Source: Haematobia irritans (Eukaryota; Arthropoda; Insecta; Diptera; Muscidae). Taken from it: 64,000 nt of DNA. Position 1 is the stretch's first letter, and every line of letters starts with the position of its first letter. The translations under genes were made by a program, and so were the position numbers. The DNA lies in the NCBI RefSeq assembly GCF_050003625.1, contig NC_134398.1, forward strand, positions 67,402,891-67,466,890. The letters run 5' to 3'. The notes under the pieces were generated by a model. It was not told where the DNA came from and did not search any database. It saw only the letters and a program-made list of their open reading frames with translations. Below, piece by piece: positions 11,771 through 23,735 of the stretch.

Positions 11771-13530
11771 ACAAATCTAAACTGATTTTAAAATTTAGTG
11801 TTATTTTCGATATTTATTACTTTTGAAAAATAAAATTAAAAATTAAAAAAAAAAACTGTTGCATTACATATAAGCCATACTTTTTAGTGTGCATCATGAA
11901 ACGTTTAAAAAAGCACTAACATATAATACCATCGAATTGAGTAGGGTGTAATCATAAATAAAACCTATATATCATAACAATATGTGTCCTCTCTGTGTTG
12001 ATGCTATACGCAAGTTTCTTATATGTAGTATGTGATAATTTTTTAATGTTGGATGTTTTTCCTCACATACCTAATAATGCATAAAAGCACTCTACGGGGC
12101 CCCTAAAAATATGCAATAGAATGTGATAGCTCTTTGCATCTGTCATTGCTGAGGCTAAAAATTTACACAACTAATGCTGTGGACTGTGGGTACGTTTTAT
12201 ACAAAATTTTCGTACTTTTACATATGAGGTGTGATAAAATAATGGGTGCTAAGTTTAGTTTTTAAAATTTTTACCGAATATGGAAAAACTGGGAAAAAAG
12301 AACGGAGTTGAGATTTATACGGAACAATTTTAATCCAATTTGTTCATTCCTCTTTTAGTCAACCAAAACGATTTACTATAGATTATTGACCTTTTATGCG
12401 ATTTGCTGAAAAATTGGAAGCTAACATATTTGTAGTAAAATTTACAAATTTTAAGAAATTCCGAACTATTTTGTGGGAATTGCGAATTTCCTTGAACTAA
12501 AATAGAGTAAAAAAGTCTTTAGTGCCCTGTAGGATTAACTTTTTTAATTGTAAATATCTTGATAATCATAAAACTGTGAATCGAACTATTTCTAAGTGTG
12601 CAGATTTCGCCATGTGATGTCAATATAAATTGGAGCCTATTGGTATATATAACCTTCATATAAATCGATCCTCAGATTTTCGTGATCGAGCCTCCTGGAA
12701 ACGCAATATTAATCCAAACGTTCACAAAATTTCTGAATATAAAAATCTTAATTCCATTTATTTGATATGGTACCGGTAACTATTCCTGCTGGCACCTGAT
12801 ATCAATATCCGCATAATAATAATTATTGTACTATCATTTCTGTGATTGAAGAAAATTCACAAAGAAATCTGCGTAAAGCCACAGAGAGATGTATGTATGT
12901 CTCCCACACTGAAAAATATTGTGTATTAAGTTTGAATTATGGTTATCCTATTAATGATTAATGCGTCTCTATTTATAATCGTATATGTTAGATGTAAGGC
13001 AAATTTGTCTTAATGTAAAGAAAAATATTTTTTGATTTTAAGAAAATAGCCTTAAATGAAGTGAGATATTGAATCCTAGGATTAAAGATAAAATTGCATC
13101 AAATACAAGGTTAGCAGTAAAGAATTTTTTTCTTAATATGAAGAAACCCGTTTTTGATTTAAAACGTAAGCCCAAATATAAGTAAGAACTAAGCCTTCAA
13201 ATAAGTGAGATATTGAATCTTTGAATTAAAGATAAAATTACATAAAATACAGGCTAAGATTTAGTTTGACGCGACATTGTCATCCACATGTGAATTTTTG
13301 GTTACCTTGGAGGAGGTTACTCCATTCGATCTTAATGAAGTTCGATATATGACCATTGTACAGATAGGATTTCTAGATCGTTCCAGCGATTCCGTTTGTA
13401 TTCGATTCATTAAACTCTTAGACTTAAGGATTCATTCACTAGCAAAAATGTATGGTTATAAGTCCACATAAAATATACTCACACTAAGATATTTTACTTA
13501 AAATAAAGTTCATAATGTTAGCTTTAACAA
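11771..13530. other. Gene-free AT-rich stretch, partly repeat-derived
   Basis: No gene was seen. From about 12905 (cccacactgaaaaatatt) to about 13480, words such as gattaaagataaaatt and aaatacagg...aagattta resemble the CACTGAAAAA family at 25286-26102, too diverged to delimit. Confidence 0.4.
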
Positions 13531-14582
13531 GTAAGGAAAGTCTAAAGACGGGCGGGGCCGACTATATTATACCCTGCACTACTTTGTAGATCTAAATTTT
13601 CGATACCATATCACATCCGTCAAATGTGTTGGGGGCTATATATAAAGGTTTGTCCCAAATACATATATTTAAATATCACTCGATTTCGACAGAATTTGAT
13701 CGACTTTTACATAATCTATAGACTCAAAATTTAAGTTGGCTGATGCACTAGGGTGGTACACATTTTTAGTAAAAAAAAATATGTGAAACATTTAAATGTT
13801 AAGGAAACTTCGCAAAGTTTATTTATGATTTATCGTTCGATATATATGTATTAGAAGTTTAGAGAAATTAGAGTCATTTTTAAAACTTTTCGACTAAGCA
13901 GTGGCGATTTACAAGGAAAATGTTGTTATTTTGACCATTTTTGTCGAAATCAGAAAAACATATATATGGGAGCTATATCTAAATCTGAACCGATTTCAAT
14001 CAAATTTGGCACACATGACTATATTACTAATTGTACTCTTAGTGCAAAATTTCAACCAAATTCTGGCTTCTGGGGCCATGTAAGTCCATATCGGGCGAAA
14101 GATATATATGGGAGCTATATCTAAATCTGAATCGATTTCAATCAAATTTTGCACACTCAACTATACGACTAAGCGTTATGTTTGTACAAAATTTCAAGCA
14201 AATCGGTATAAAACTCTGGCTGCTGGGTCCATATTAGTGCATATCGGGCAAAAGATATATATGGGAGCTATATCTAAATCTGAACCGATTTCTTCCAAAA
14301 TAAATAGGGTTCTATTCTGAACATAATTAGGAACATGTGCCAAATTTGAAGGCGATTGGACTTAAATTGCGACCTAGACTTTGATCACAAAAATGTGTTC
14401 ACAGACAGACGGACGGACGGACGGACAGACGGACAGACGGACATGGTTATATCGACTCAGGGACCCACCCTGAGCATTATTGCCAAAGACACCATGTGTC
14501 TATCTCGTCTCCTTCTGGGTGTTACAAACATATGCACTAACTTATAAAACCCTGTTCCACAGTGTTGCGCAGGGTATAAAAA
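13531..14582 (+). repeat. Interspersed element with tandem TATATGGGAGCTATATCTAAAT units
   Basis: The element starts gtaaggaaagtctaaagac-gggcggggccg followed by tataccctgc and ends gcgcagggtata, so short inverted words lie near both ends. Inside, tatatatgggagctatatctaaatctgaaccgattt recurs near 13963, 14105 and 14259 (spacing about 142-154 bp). A (GACG/GACA)n microsatellite lies at 14402-14441. No coding capacity was seen. Confidence 0.75.
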
Positions 14583-15380
14583 TGTTTTTATTTAAATATA
14601 CGTCACGAATTTTTGAAATTTACGCCCTTCAATCAAAGTCTCATGTTTGTAAAGGAAGGCTAATTTTCCTTATTGTAAAAGAAAAACATAATCTTTAAGT
14701 AAACTGAGATATTTAATTTTTGGTTTAAAGATAAAAAGCTTCAAATATTAGCCAAGAATTACTTCGAGGATTTTGCATCTTTTGCTTGAAGGTTTTTTGA
14801 AATTTTAATTTATTAATTTTGTCAACTTTTTTAATCATGCGATTTCAAAGTCCAAACTCCAAAGTTCAGACTCGACTACCAGTAAAAATATGCTTTGCTT
14901 CAAGAAAAAAAAAACGTCTTTAACCCTTCGTTGCATGATTTAATTTGAGCAAGGATAAAAATTATTTAGTATGTTAGAATTGTTGTATATGGAGTTATGA
15001 TACCGTAAACCAATTTTCGTTCGATTCTGATCACTGAAGCAAAAGTTACGTAACATTGCATATATGCAATTTCATGCAGATAATCAATTTCTTTAGTCCA
15101 CGTTGTTATCTCTATATATCACAGGTAGAGGAGAAAAGTGATGAGATAAAAAATGTTTTAAGTGAAAAATTTTATTGCTGGATGGGGAAAATGGAACATT
15201 TTTACTAAAAAAAATTTGTTTTCTCGCCAAACATAAAATGTTTGCCAAAATCAGATAGCATGGTTGCGTCAAATATGTTACATGCTCCCCATCAAAAACT
15301 AAAATTTTACTTCTGAAACATGTTTGAGGTGATCATATTCCTTCTTGGGGTGCAATATTAAAAGTCAAACTCTTGGGATT

Positions 15381-15572
15381 CTAAATAATTTCTGCCTTTT
15401 TTGATGCACAGAATTCCCCAGTTTTGCATTTAACACAAAGGGATGTGAACATGGAGAACGCAATCCCATAGATGCGAGACCGTTTGCCGTTTACTATTGC
15501 ACTGTTCCACGTAGAACAGTGCAATGGTCGGAGGGGCCACGAAACTTCAAACATAGGGAGTGACCCAAACAA
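15381..15572 (-). pseudogene. Possible C-terminal Cys-rich remnant of a piggyBac transposase
   Basis: The 63-codon frame contains GKRSRIYGI...TSLCVKCKTGEFC, followed by ASKK. The spacing of CVKC and the later Cys is reminiscent of the cysteine-rich C-terminal domain of piggyBac transposases, although the first CxxC pair is degraded (SRIY). The position is consistent: it is downstream of the acidic N-terminal remnant on the same strand and inside TTAA-flanked ends. The family match is by eye and rests on one short motif. The first half of the frame is not recognisable. Confidence 0.4.
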
Positions 15573-16068
15573 GAAAAAGGCTGGAGAAGTAGCATGCTTA
15601 ACGAAAAGAGGAACAGAAACGTCATAGCAATCATTACCTGATACCTAGAGTTGGAGCCACATCTGTGCCGAGTAAGAGCAGCGGATACTTGTGTATGCAG
15701 TCGATAAAGAGACTTTGGAACTCTTTTTATGTCAAATTCTACGCTTATGAATCGGATGATGGAACAAAGAAGTTGGAGCGTACCACATGCTGAAAACTGG
15801 TTTTGGTATATACCAGCTTATATGATACACGGAAATCTGGACTCTCGTTTTTACTTAGAGTAGGTATAATGGCGACTTTTCAGTTAATTATGATACCACA
15901 ATATTGCCCTTTTGTTTATCACTGAGTGTAGTTCGATTCAATATTAAGCTATAAAATTGTCACCAACATATTGACAGGGGATAGACCACCGCAAAAAAAT
16001 GTTGAAACCATTTAACCTATCTATCACGATGATATACGTGTAACAATTACAACCCAGCAGCTTGTATG

Positions 16069-16266
16069 TTATACGATTCTCCAACGATGTAGGGCAAGGA
16101 TCAAATTGAATCTTCTTCTACGACCTCGATTTATATCAAACTCGGTGTTTAAATCTTCTTCATCATCAAAATACTCGTCTTTATATTCATATTCGTCGTT
16201 AAGTTTCCTAGTAGTAACAAAAATTGATTGAATGCATGACATTGCACATATGCAATTATATAGCAT
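16069..16266 (-). pseudogene. Possible N-terminal acidic remnant of a piggyBac transposase
   Basis: This 65-codon frame holds a strongly acidic run (DEYEYKDEYFDDEEDLNTEFD) followed by RGRRRR. Acidic N-termini are common in piggyBac transposases. It lies at the 5' side of the Cys-rich remnant on the minus strand, inside the TTAA-flanked element, which is the main reason for the call. The catalytic DDD core was not found, so the middle of the gene has probably been deleted. Confidence 0.35.
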
Positions 16267-16675
16267 ATATGCAATGACAGTTCATATCGGCTCAAACGCA
16301 TGAAATTGCAGATATGATATCATACATTGTAGAGCACTTGTAAATATAATTTGTAGTATAAAACTATATACGTAGCGTTTAGAATAGAGTAAACTCTTCA
16401 TTTTATATTTACATTTAAAAAAAAATTTAAGAAAGTTTCATAATATTAAAACAAATAAGTTAAATTTTTCGAGGTACTCAAAATGCTTATTTTAATTTCG
16501 CTTTATTTAAATGAAATTGTTACGATACTGGACAAAATCCTTATCAAATATAATCTACGGCTTCCAAAATGTGAATAACAAAAAAAAAATTATGGTAAAA
16601 TATGTAAAAGAATAGGAGCTAGACAGGCAAGAAACTAACATTGCATATATGCAATGTCATGCAACGAAGGGTTAA

Positions 16676-17560
16676 ATAAAGTGTTGAAAACATCTCCTAT
16701 TTTTAAACGCTTTTTAACCTTGTAGACAAGATCAAAAAATTTGAAGACAATTTCATTAATTTTGAATTTTTTTTCTGAACTATTAAAGTCATGTTGACCT
16801 CAGTCAAACTAAAATTTCTTTCATACTATAAGGACAAAACGATTTTGTTGAAAAGTTAATCGACTTATAGACGAGGAAAAAACTTTATATCAAAGAAATG
16901 CGTCCTCTATGCTAAACAAAATTCGCAACTACGTATAACTTTAAAATTTATTCAGTTTGTGTTGCTAGTGAACTTAGCAATACTTTCTTTGCCGGCCCTC
17001 ATATATATGTACATCTAACTCCTCTGTGAAAGATTTTTGTTTTTGGGAATTGTATAGATGCATATTTTTATTTGTTCACAAATAGTCTATGAGATTTATT
17101 ATGGAATTCTCAGTTCTGTTTTTTTTCAAGTTTTGTTATACGAAAGGATACTAGAGTATCTAACTTCCATTACTACTATTATGATGAATAATAAATAGGA
17201 GTATGTGTATACAGCAGTTGGCATATCTATGAGTGAATAGAATACAGATTGAATTGAATTTTAAAGGAGTGTTTTTGTTTGTGTATATTTTCAAAAACAA
17301 TTCACAAATGTAGACAAAGGTTTGGAATAGCTGAAAATGTATTTTGAATAAAATTGGAAAGATTTTTTTGGTTAGTAAAATATTAAGCCTTGGGGACTTT
17401 AGGGTCAGGTTTATTGTTTGCAACGCTCTCAAGTATCCTTTATCATAATAAAGTATTTTATGATTTGGATGACCTGGCAAGGATGTGGATAATAAAAAAA
17501 TTCATGTTATATTTGTAAATTTAGGTTTCTGATCAACCAATGAAATATATTCTTTGGCAA
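16676..17560. other. Gene-free stretch
   Basis: AT-rich. Words at 16860-17000 (aaagaaatgcgtc-ctctatgct) recur near 20425, so a diverged repeat is shared, but it could not be delimited. Confidence 0.4.
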
Positions 17561-17569
17561 GGGTAAAAT

Positions 17570-18590
17570 CATAAGCGTAGGAAGGCCTCTGGGGAGGGGG
17601 CTTAGACCCCCCAGAAAAATTTTAGCCCCCCCCCCCAGAATTTGAAACTCTATTTATGATTTTCCATTTTTCAATAAATGTCAATAGTTTTTTTAAATTT
17701 CCGCTAAAGACTTTTATGAACAATCGAATTACTTGGGTTGTGGTAGCAGTTGCCGATGGCAATGTTTGAAGTCAGATATTTATGAAATAAAGCTGTGGTT
17801 GAACTTATGATTGATTTAGTTTAGTCAATTTAATTAAAAAAATAGTAATTGATATTAAAACTATTCTTTCATAAATTAATATCTTAATAATGCTGCGAAA
17901 AAAGTAGTGAAAATGTTCTTTTTGGGTCTAGAAGTGGTGCAAAATTGGCGGAGAAGCAATGAATGTAATATGAGCTTGTCATAGGACAAATGTCCACCGT
18001 TTCAACAGCCCTTGCAATGAATTTGCATCACTTCTTAAGGTGAGATCCGAATTCAGTGTTTTGAATGTGAATTAAAAATGTGTTTCCCAAATAAATCATT
18101 TTTATATTGTTTTTATGATTTCTAATGCATTCTGACGCTTGTTTGAAACGTTTTTCCTGGAATAATTTCCAAAATTATCGATTTTTCTATAATGGATTTA
18201 GCAGTTTTGTGGCAAAATTTGAATAATTTGTACCAATTTATTTATTCTTACTCTTTTTAAAACTATTTGAAAAAAAAGAAAACAAAAAATTACACATTAA
18301 AAAATGAAAAAAAATTAAGTAAAAAAACTTCCTGTGTAGTTAAAATAATTGAGGACATTTTTGGAAGTACTTTTAAAGTTGTTCCTTTAGAACAACTCAC
18401 AATTTTTTTGCTGGGAAAAGTGTGGAACTATTTGTAGTTGCTTTATTATAAATTGTTTGTCGAGTTATTTTGATGTCTAATTTTTTATTCAATTTTATGA
18501 AATAAAACATTAATTGAACCTATAAGTTCAGTCTATAAATTTTAGCTAGGGGGGCTATAGCCCCCCCTAGGAAAATAAGGCAATCTGGAA
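17570..18590. mobile_element. Element with GGGGGGCTATAGCCCCCC-type ends
   Basis: The left side reads gggagggggcttagacccccc...aaaattttagccccccc and the right side tttagctaggggggctatagccccccctagg, an imperfect inverted pair rich in G/C runs within AT-rich DNA. Such ends occur in some hAT-type elements. The interior contains MITE copy 17890-18415. No target duplication was fixed. Confidence 0.35.
17890..18415 (+). mobile_element. CCCAGCAAAAAA MITE, copy 1 (left end damaged)
   Basis: Matches the copy at 54293-54812 along its length: gaaaaaagtagtgaaaatg near the left, tgaatttgcatcacttcttaagg, ataaatcattttt, aacttcctgtg-agttaaaataa and ttttttgctggga at the right end. The left terminal word is reduced to gctgcg. 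Confidence 0.75.
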
Positions 18591-18732
18591 ATATAAGATA
18601 TAAGTAATTGAAAATTGAGCTAGAGAAAAGGAAGAATTGTTTTTCTTCAATTTCACTTTTTATTTCTTTCAGTATTTTTGTTACACTCTTTCGTTTTCTT
18701 ATAATCTAATTTTTAAAAATTGAAAAACTTCA

Positions 18733-18808
18733 TCGCTTCCACAGGGACTTGAACCTGGATCCGTTTGCACCATAACAGAACGCTTTATCACACTCAGCAA
18801 CAAACGCC
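18733..18808 (-). other. tRNA-like sequence (degenerate tRNA or SINE head)
   Basis: On the minus strand, GTTGCTGAGTGTGATAAAGCG resembles an A-box region and AGGTTCAAGTCC is a good B-box, about 35 nt apart. The arms pair poorly (CAGG/CCTG in the T-arm only), so this is probably a pseudo-tRNA or SINE head rather than a functional gene. Confidence 0.35.
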
Positions 18809-18815
18809 ATTGAAC

Positions 18816-19754
18816 ACGATGCACTAAACGCCTATTCAAGACATTCTAACTACTTCCACAGATGCTCTTTATTATTAAAAATTAAATATTAAAGAACACT
18901 TGTTAAAATCTCATCAGCGGCAATTTTTTTATCAAATATTTTTCTAAAATATTAATGTTTAATATTATACATAGTTTTTATTTTATTATTTTCGGCATAT
19001 ATTTTTGTATAAATATATTTTCCCCTTAAAAAACGAGAAAAAATTAAAAATTATCGTAATTTGCCAAACGTTTTCAAAAGAAATTCGAAAATTTCTTTAA
19101 CAGGTGAAAAGAAATAATAATGTCTAATAAATGGTCGTGAAGTCTTGAGTCGGCCCGAACTATTTGCAGCTGTTTGCACAGAAAAACAATTCTTAGCCGG
19201 TTCAATAGATTTCATCTTTACTTTAAGTATTTTGCTATTTATTCTGAGCCACAGAAACGAGAACTACAGCTAAGGATACATTTAAGATGCAATTGACTAA
19301 ATTTTGAGATTTCCATGAATCTATGTTAAAACCAGGAAAATGTAATGAATATAAGAAAAAATTAACTAAAAGTAAAGAAGAAAATCATTGGCGCCAAATC
19401 TTGACCATTTTATCCATAGCTTAGGTGATTCTTACTGTTTTTGGGAATCGTATGAAAATTTTCTTTTGAACTTATATCCACGTTTAGTTAATAAAATGTT
19501 TGAGACATACTCGTACTTAACAAAAGGAAAATTTCATTGGGCTGTGGAAAATTAAAAAATGTAACTACCAACAAATATTTTTTTCAATTAAAATAAGTTA
19601 AAAATAGCGTTAGTTTAACTACGAAAATTTTTTTCGGTGTGACAAACAAATCCAATGTTTTGGATTTTATTTCCATTTTGTTTGCTCGTGTAAAATCAAA
19701 GTACGGTACCATAGCGGTCTAAATGCGTGCACCAACTCCGCTAATTTTTCATGT
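18816..19754. other. Gene-free stretch
   Basis: AT-rich; no supported gene or delimited repeat. Confidence 0.45.
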
Positions 19755-20240
19755 ACACGGACGAAAAAGACTGTTTTTCATATGTTTAGGTGTAAAAATC
19801 ATATGTTTGGAACTCAAAGTTTTAAACACAATATTTTTAAGTGCAAGCATATAATGTTCATAAACTAGCATAACATGTTTGGGACATATATGTTAATATG
19901 TTAGAACATATTATGTTTGGAACATATAATGTTTGTAAATAAAATATGTTTGGATGCAAGCATATATTAATTTAGAAATAACCTATAAACATATATATGT
20001 TTAGAAAGAGAGACCTAGAGAGTATGATGCAAGTAACCAATTGGGGCCTTAAAAATATATATACACAAAGAAAATTTCATGAAATTGTTTTCTACCAGCG
20101 CATGCCTAATGTGAAATATAATATGTTTGAACGATACAAACAATAATTTGTTTTGGACCAATCCTGAAAATATATATGCTTGGAGCAAAATGTGTTTGGG
20201 GCATATGTTAGAGAAGCGATTTTTTTTTTGAGGGTGTCTT
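19755..20240. repeat. ACATATTATGTTTGG-type repeat element
   Basis: Begins near gtacacggacgaaaaagactg and contains many copies of acatattatgtttgg, catatgttt and their inverse, making a run of short palindromes. The right end is probably the T-run at 20220-20232. No coding capacity was seen. Confidence 0.55.
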
Positions 20241-21717
20241 TTTACACCACCGTATTTAAAATAAAGTTATGAAAAACGTTAATGCCCTTTAGCTTTATAG
20301 TCCAAACACAAATTGCCCTTAGTTTAACGGAATTTTGTACTTAAAACTACACATGTAAATCACCTCTCCCTAAAGATGAAAAGATTATCAACTTTTGGTT
20401 AGCTAAAACAAACTTTGTGTCAGAGAAATGCGTCTCTATGCTGCTCAAAAACGACATTCCCTTCTTAAGCTCACAAAATATTTGTGTTTGCGATAATATT
20501 TTTTTTTTCAGTGTTCTAAGAAGTACTCTCTGTGTTCATTTCTTAAAAAGCTTTTAGTAGAGTACAATTAAAGAGAAAATATTTCACATATTTTTGTTAT
20601 CTGATCGTTATTCTCTTGAAGTGTCTGTTGATCAATTCTATTAGAAGGACAAAATACCACACCGCATCTCTACACTTCCTTGAAATGACAAAACCTTGAC
20701 GAGAATGTTTTTAATTTGCAATGCGTGATCATCAGCACTAGTCATTTGGCATAAGCAACAAGGTATTCCTAAGCGAAATGATTGTTGCACAAAGCAAAAA
20801 CCTTTGAAAAATTTTTGAATTTTTTGCCTTCTACTCATAACATAAATGCTAAATTTTTTGAATTCTAGAAAGTGTACCAAAGCCATGCAAACTTAAGGCG
20901 AAGATGATGTTTCGCCTTGCCATCACTGGACCATGTTGAGACAATTCAATGAGTTGCTTAAATACCAAGGTGACCACAATGAAAAAAAAAACAAACATCG
21001 TCTCTGCGCAAAAGTAGCAACACCAGAACAAGCGAACAGTGCTAAAACTGATATCGCTTCAGATACATCAGTGTTTGATTTCGCGTGAAATTCACTCACG
21101 ACTTGTAATTATTTAATTTAATTGTTCTGCTGTGTGTTCCAAAATGTTTAACAGACTCCAAAACACATATGAAAAAACCCACCGACTCGATGGCGGACAG
21201 ACGACAGAATGCATGAACAACATCGTTGGATGTACGGTTTGGCGAGTTTGGGTATCGATCTGGGACAGAATCAGAGTAGCCATTCGATGATCGTTTAGCA
21301 AAACAATGGTGTCGTAGTCTTAGTCCCCTGAAATGGGGTGTGTGTAGTATACGAGATGAATGATAAGCTAACAAGAATGGACTAAACTAGCCGGCAGATT
21401 ATTCCAAAAAAAGCTAACAAGACACAAATATTTGAAAATAAAACTACGTTAACTCAAAAACAAATAATATACTATGTTCTTATCAACTGAATTTTTAGGC
21501 AAAGTATTTTTCCAAATTTATGCCCTGTTCCTGTATATCGAACAAAAACCCATTCGAAAGAAAGACAGTCACTCGAATTCGAATGTACTTGGGTTTTTTA
21601 TTATTGAAAATTGACTATCAAAAATGAGTATTTTCAAAATTTTGGTCTGAAAGTTGATACAAGTGTTAATAATGTTTTTACTTTTTTCTTAACCATATTC
21701 TGTATAAATTCGTCTAT
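20241..21717. other. Gene-free region, partly balanced in base composition
   Basis: 20880-21390 is less AT-rich than its surroundings and matches no repeat elsewhere in the window. Its ORFs on the minus strand (60-92 codons) overlap one another in different frames and show no known motif. No splice-consistent gene model could be built. Confidence 0.4.
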
Positions 21718-21730
21718 TACACGACAACAA

Positions 21731-21897
21731 CTAGTCCGCTTTATTGAACTAGTCAGTTTTATTGAAAGCTCACTATCTGTCAATAAATACACAATCGTGA
21801 CATTTCTAGACATCGGAGGGGCATTAAATGACGTCCATTCAAGCTCGATATTACATGGAATCGCAACTCTGAATGTTGATCCATTAGTGGGATTCTG
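21731..21897 (+). pseudogene. LINE RT fragment of RH1, palm region
   Basis: The frame reads LVSFIESSLSVNKYTIVTFLDI, then GALNDVHSSSIL. It is almost the same as LVSFIESSLSVKEYTIVAFLDI, then GAFNNVHPSSIL, in RH2 at 43540-43640. FLDI carries the first metal-binding Asp of the reverse transcriptase palm. The fragment starts directly at the target duplication, so RH1 was truncated at its 5' end on insertion. It breaks off after LNVDP, where foreign DNA begins. Confidence 0.75.
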
Positions 21898-22401
21898 TAT
21901 TTCTTCACGATGATCGCATTGTTAATGTTGTCTACCAAAAAAATTGTTTGCACTAACGATCGTGTCATTCTGCAACTAATCTGTAGCAACTGGTTTTTAA
22001 GCTGCGTTGCACTTGGCAACCCTGGTATGAAAAACGGTGGAACGGAAGAATAGCACAAAAACAGTTTGCAAAATTGGAAATTGTTTGCTAATTTAAAAGA
22101 AATACACATAGTCAGAAGAGAAAAAGGAGCGATATTTTCAATCTATATGAAATTCCCTTTAATTTAGGCCAGTTAAGGCAGTTCGGCCCGACTAAACTCT
22201 TAGAACGGCTTTTTACCTTTTGATTTTTAAAATATTGCAGAAAACTCTTTTCTAATAGAAATGGGATCCTTTTTTTCCTTTTAAAAGTAACCTATATAAT
22301 TAAAGACACTATTTTGCATGAATGGAATTTTCAGCTGATAACGTCAAAACATTAGAGAAAATAAACAACCAAAATTTTTTCGTTGTTTATTTAACGATGT
22401 A

Positions 22402-23619
22402 AAAGGTTGGCTGATAAGTCCCCGGTCTGACACATAGATGGCGTCGCTAGTATTAAATGCATATTATTTTTATATAGTACCAACCTTCAAATGATTCGTG
22501 TCAAAATTTGACGTCTCTAAGTCAATTAGTTTGTGATATAGATCGTCTTTTGGGAAGCAACTTTTGTTATTGTGAAAAAATGGAAAAAAGGGAATTTCGT
22601 GTTTTGATAAAATACTGTTTTCTGAAGGGAAAAAATACGGTGGAAGCAAAAACTTGGCTTGATGATGAGTTTCCGGACTCTGCCCCAGGGAAATCAACAA
22701 AAATTGATTGGTATGCAAAATTCACGCGTGGTGAAATGAGCACGGAGGACGGTGAACGCAGTGGACGCCCGAAAGAGGTGGTTACCGACGAAAACATCAA
22801 AAAAATACACAAAATGATTTTGAATGACCGTAGAGGCCTTAAAGATATCAAAGGAATGTGTCATTTCATTCATCAATATTTGGATATGCGGAAGCTCTGT
22901 GCAAAATGGGTGCCGCGCGAGCTCACATTTGACCAAAAACAACAACGCGTTGATTCTGAGAGGTGTTTGCAGCTGTTAACTCGTAATACACCCGAGTTAT
23001 TCCGTCGATATGTGACAATGGATGAAACATGGCTCCATCACTACACTCCTGAGTCCAATCGACAGTCGGCTAAGTGGACAGCGACCGAAGCGTGGAAAGA
23101 CTGAAAAGTCCGCTGGCAAAGTAATGGCCTCTGTTTTTTTGGGATGCGCATGGAATAATTTTTATCGATTATATTGAGAAGGGAAAAACCATCAACAGTG
23201 ACTATTATATGGCGTTATTGGAGTGTTTGAAGGTCGAAATCGCGGCAAAACGGCCCCATATGAAGAAGAAAAAAGTGTTGTTCCACCAAGACAAGACAAA
23301 AATTCATGAATTGGGCTTCGAATTGCTTCCCCACCCACCGTATTCTCCAGATCTGGCTCCCAGCGACTTTTTCTTGTTCTCAGACCTCAAAAGGACGCTC
23401 GCAGAGAAAAAATTTGGCTGCAATGAAGAGGTGGTCGCCGAAAATGAGGCCTATTTTGAGGCAAAACCGAAGGAGTACTAAGAAAAAGGTATAAAAAAAA
23501 TTGGAAGGTCGTTTAATCGTTATACCGCTCTTGAAGGGAACTATGTTAAATAATAAAAACGAATTTTGATAAAAAATGGGTTTTTCTTTGTTAGACCGGG
23601 GATTTATCAGCCAACCTGT
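22402..23619 (+). mobile_element. Himar1/irritans-type mariner
   Basis: Flanked by TA (22400-22401 and 23620-23621). The left end is AAAGGTTGGCTGATAAGTCC and the right end reverse-complemented is ACAGGTTGGCTGATAAATCC, followed by CCGGTCT on both sides. At 1218 bp it is slightly shorter than a full mariner (about 1.3 kb), matching several coding deletions. It lies in foreign DNA inside LINE RH1. Confidence 0.95.
22580..23553 (+). pseudogene. Defective mariner transposase
   Basis: The frame begins MEKREFRVLIKYCFLKGKNT and carries WLDDEFPDSAPGKST, the YVTMDETWLHHYTPES block (first catalytic Asp, residue 148 here) and HPPYSPDLAPSDFFLFSDL (third catalytic Asp). It is nearly identical by eye to the Himar1 lineage. 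Defects: a deletion in the second helix-turn-helix region (LNDRRGLKDIKGMCHFIHQY); loss of the linker after WTAT with a TGA at 23102-23104; a frameshift near 23140; loss of about ten codons after HQD, which shortens the DD34D spacing to 24; and a TAA after KPKEY at 23479-23481. It cannot encode active transposase, but its termini could be mobilised in trans. Confidence 0.93.
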
Positions 23620-23735
23620 TATTGATTGTTATCTGCGTCGAAAACAACACATGCTTTTAAACGATTGGGAATGTAGTTTAAAGCGACTACCGAATATCTT
23701 GGCTGTTATCTTAACGATGCGATTCATCGTTAAAA

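Larger units (their letters stand above)
14924..16671 (-). mobile_element. piggyBac-like element, internally deleted
   Basis: Flanked by TTAA on both sides (14920-14923 and 16672-16675). Terminal inverted repeat: CCCTTCGTTGCATGA at the left, the same word reverse-complemented at the right. Subterminal palindromes ttgcatatatgcaa occur near 15058 and 16650, with degenerate forms near 16240. TTAA targeting with a CCC start is diagnostic of the piggyBac superfamily. At 1748 bp the element is too short for a complete transposase, but two protein remnants remain in the right order on the minus strand. Confidence 0.8.

Noticed and set aside
14356..14547. ORF with RRTDGRTDGQTD repeat
   Set aside because: Translation of the (GACG/GACA)n microsatellite in an interspersed repeat.
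20641..21374. Possible host gene on the minus strand
   Set aside because: Overlapping short frames, no start context, splice pattern or motif; left as unassigned.
22567..22945. Minus-strand ORFs over the mariner
   Set aside because: Antisense of the transposase pseudogene.
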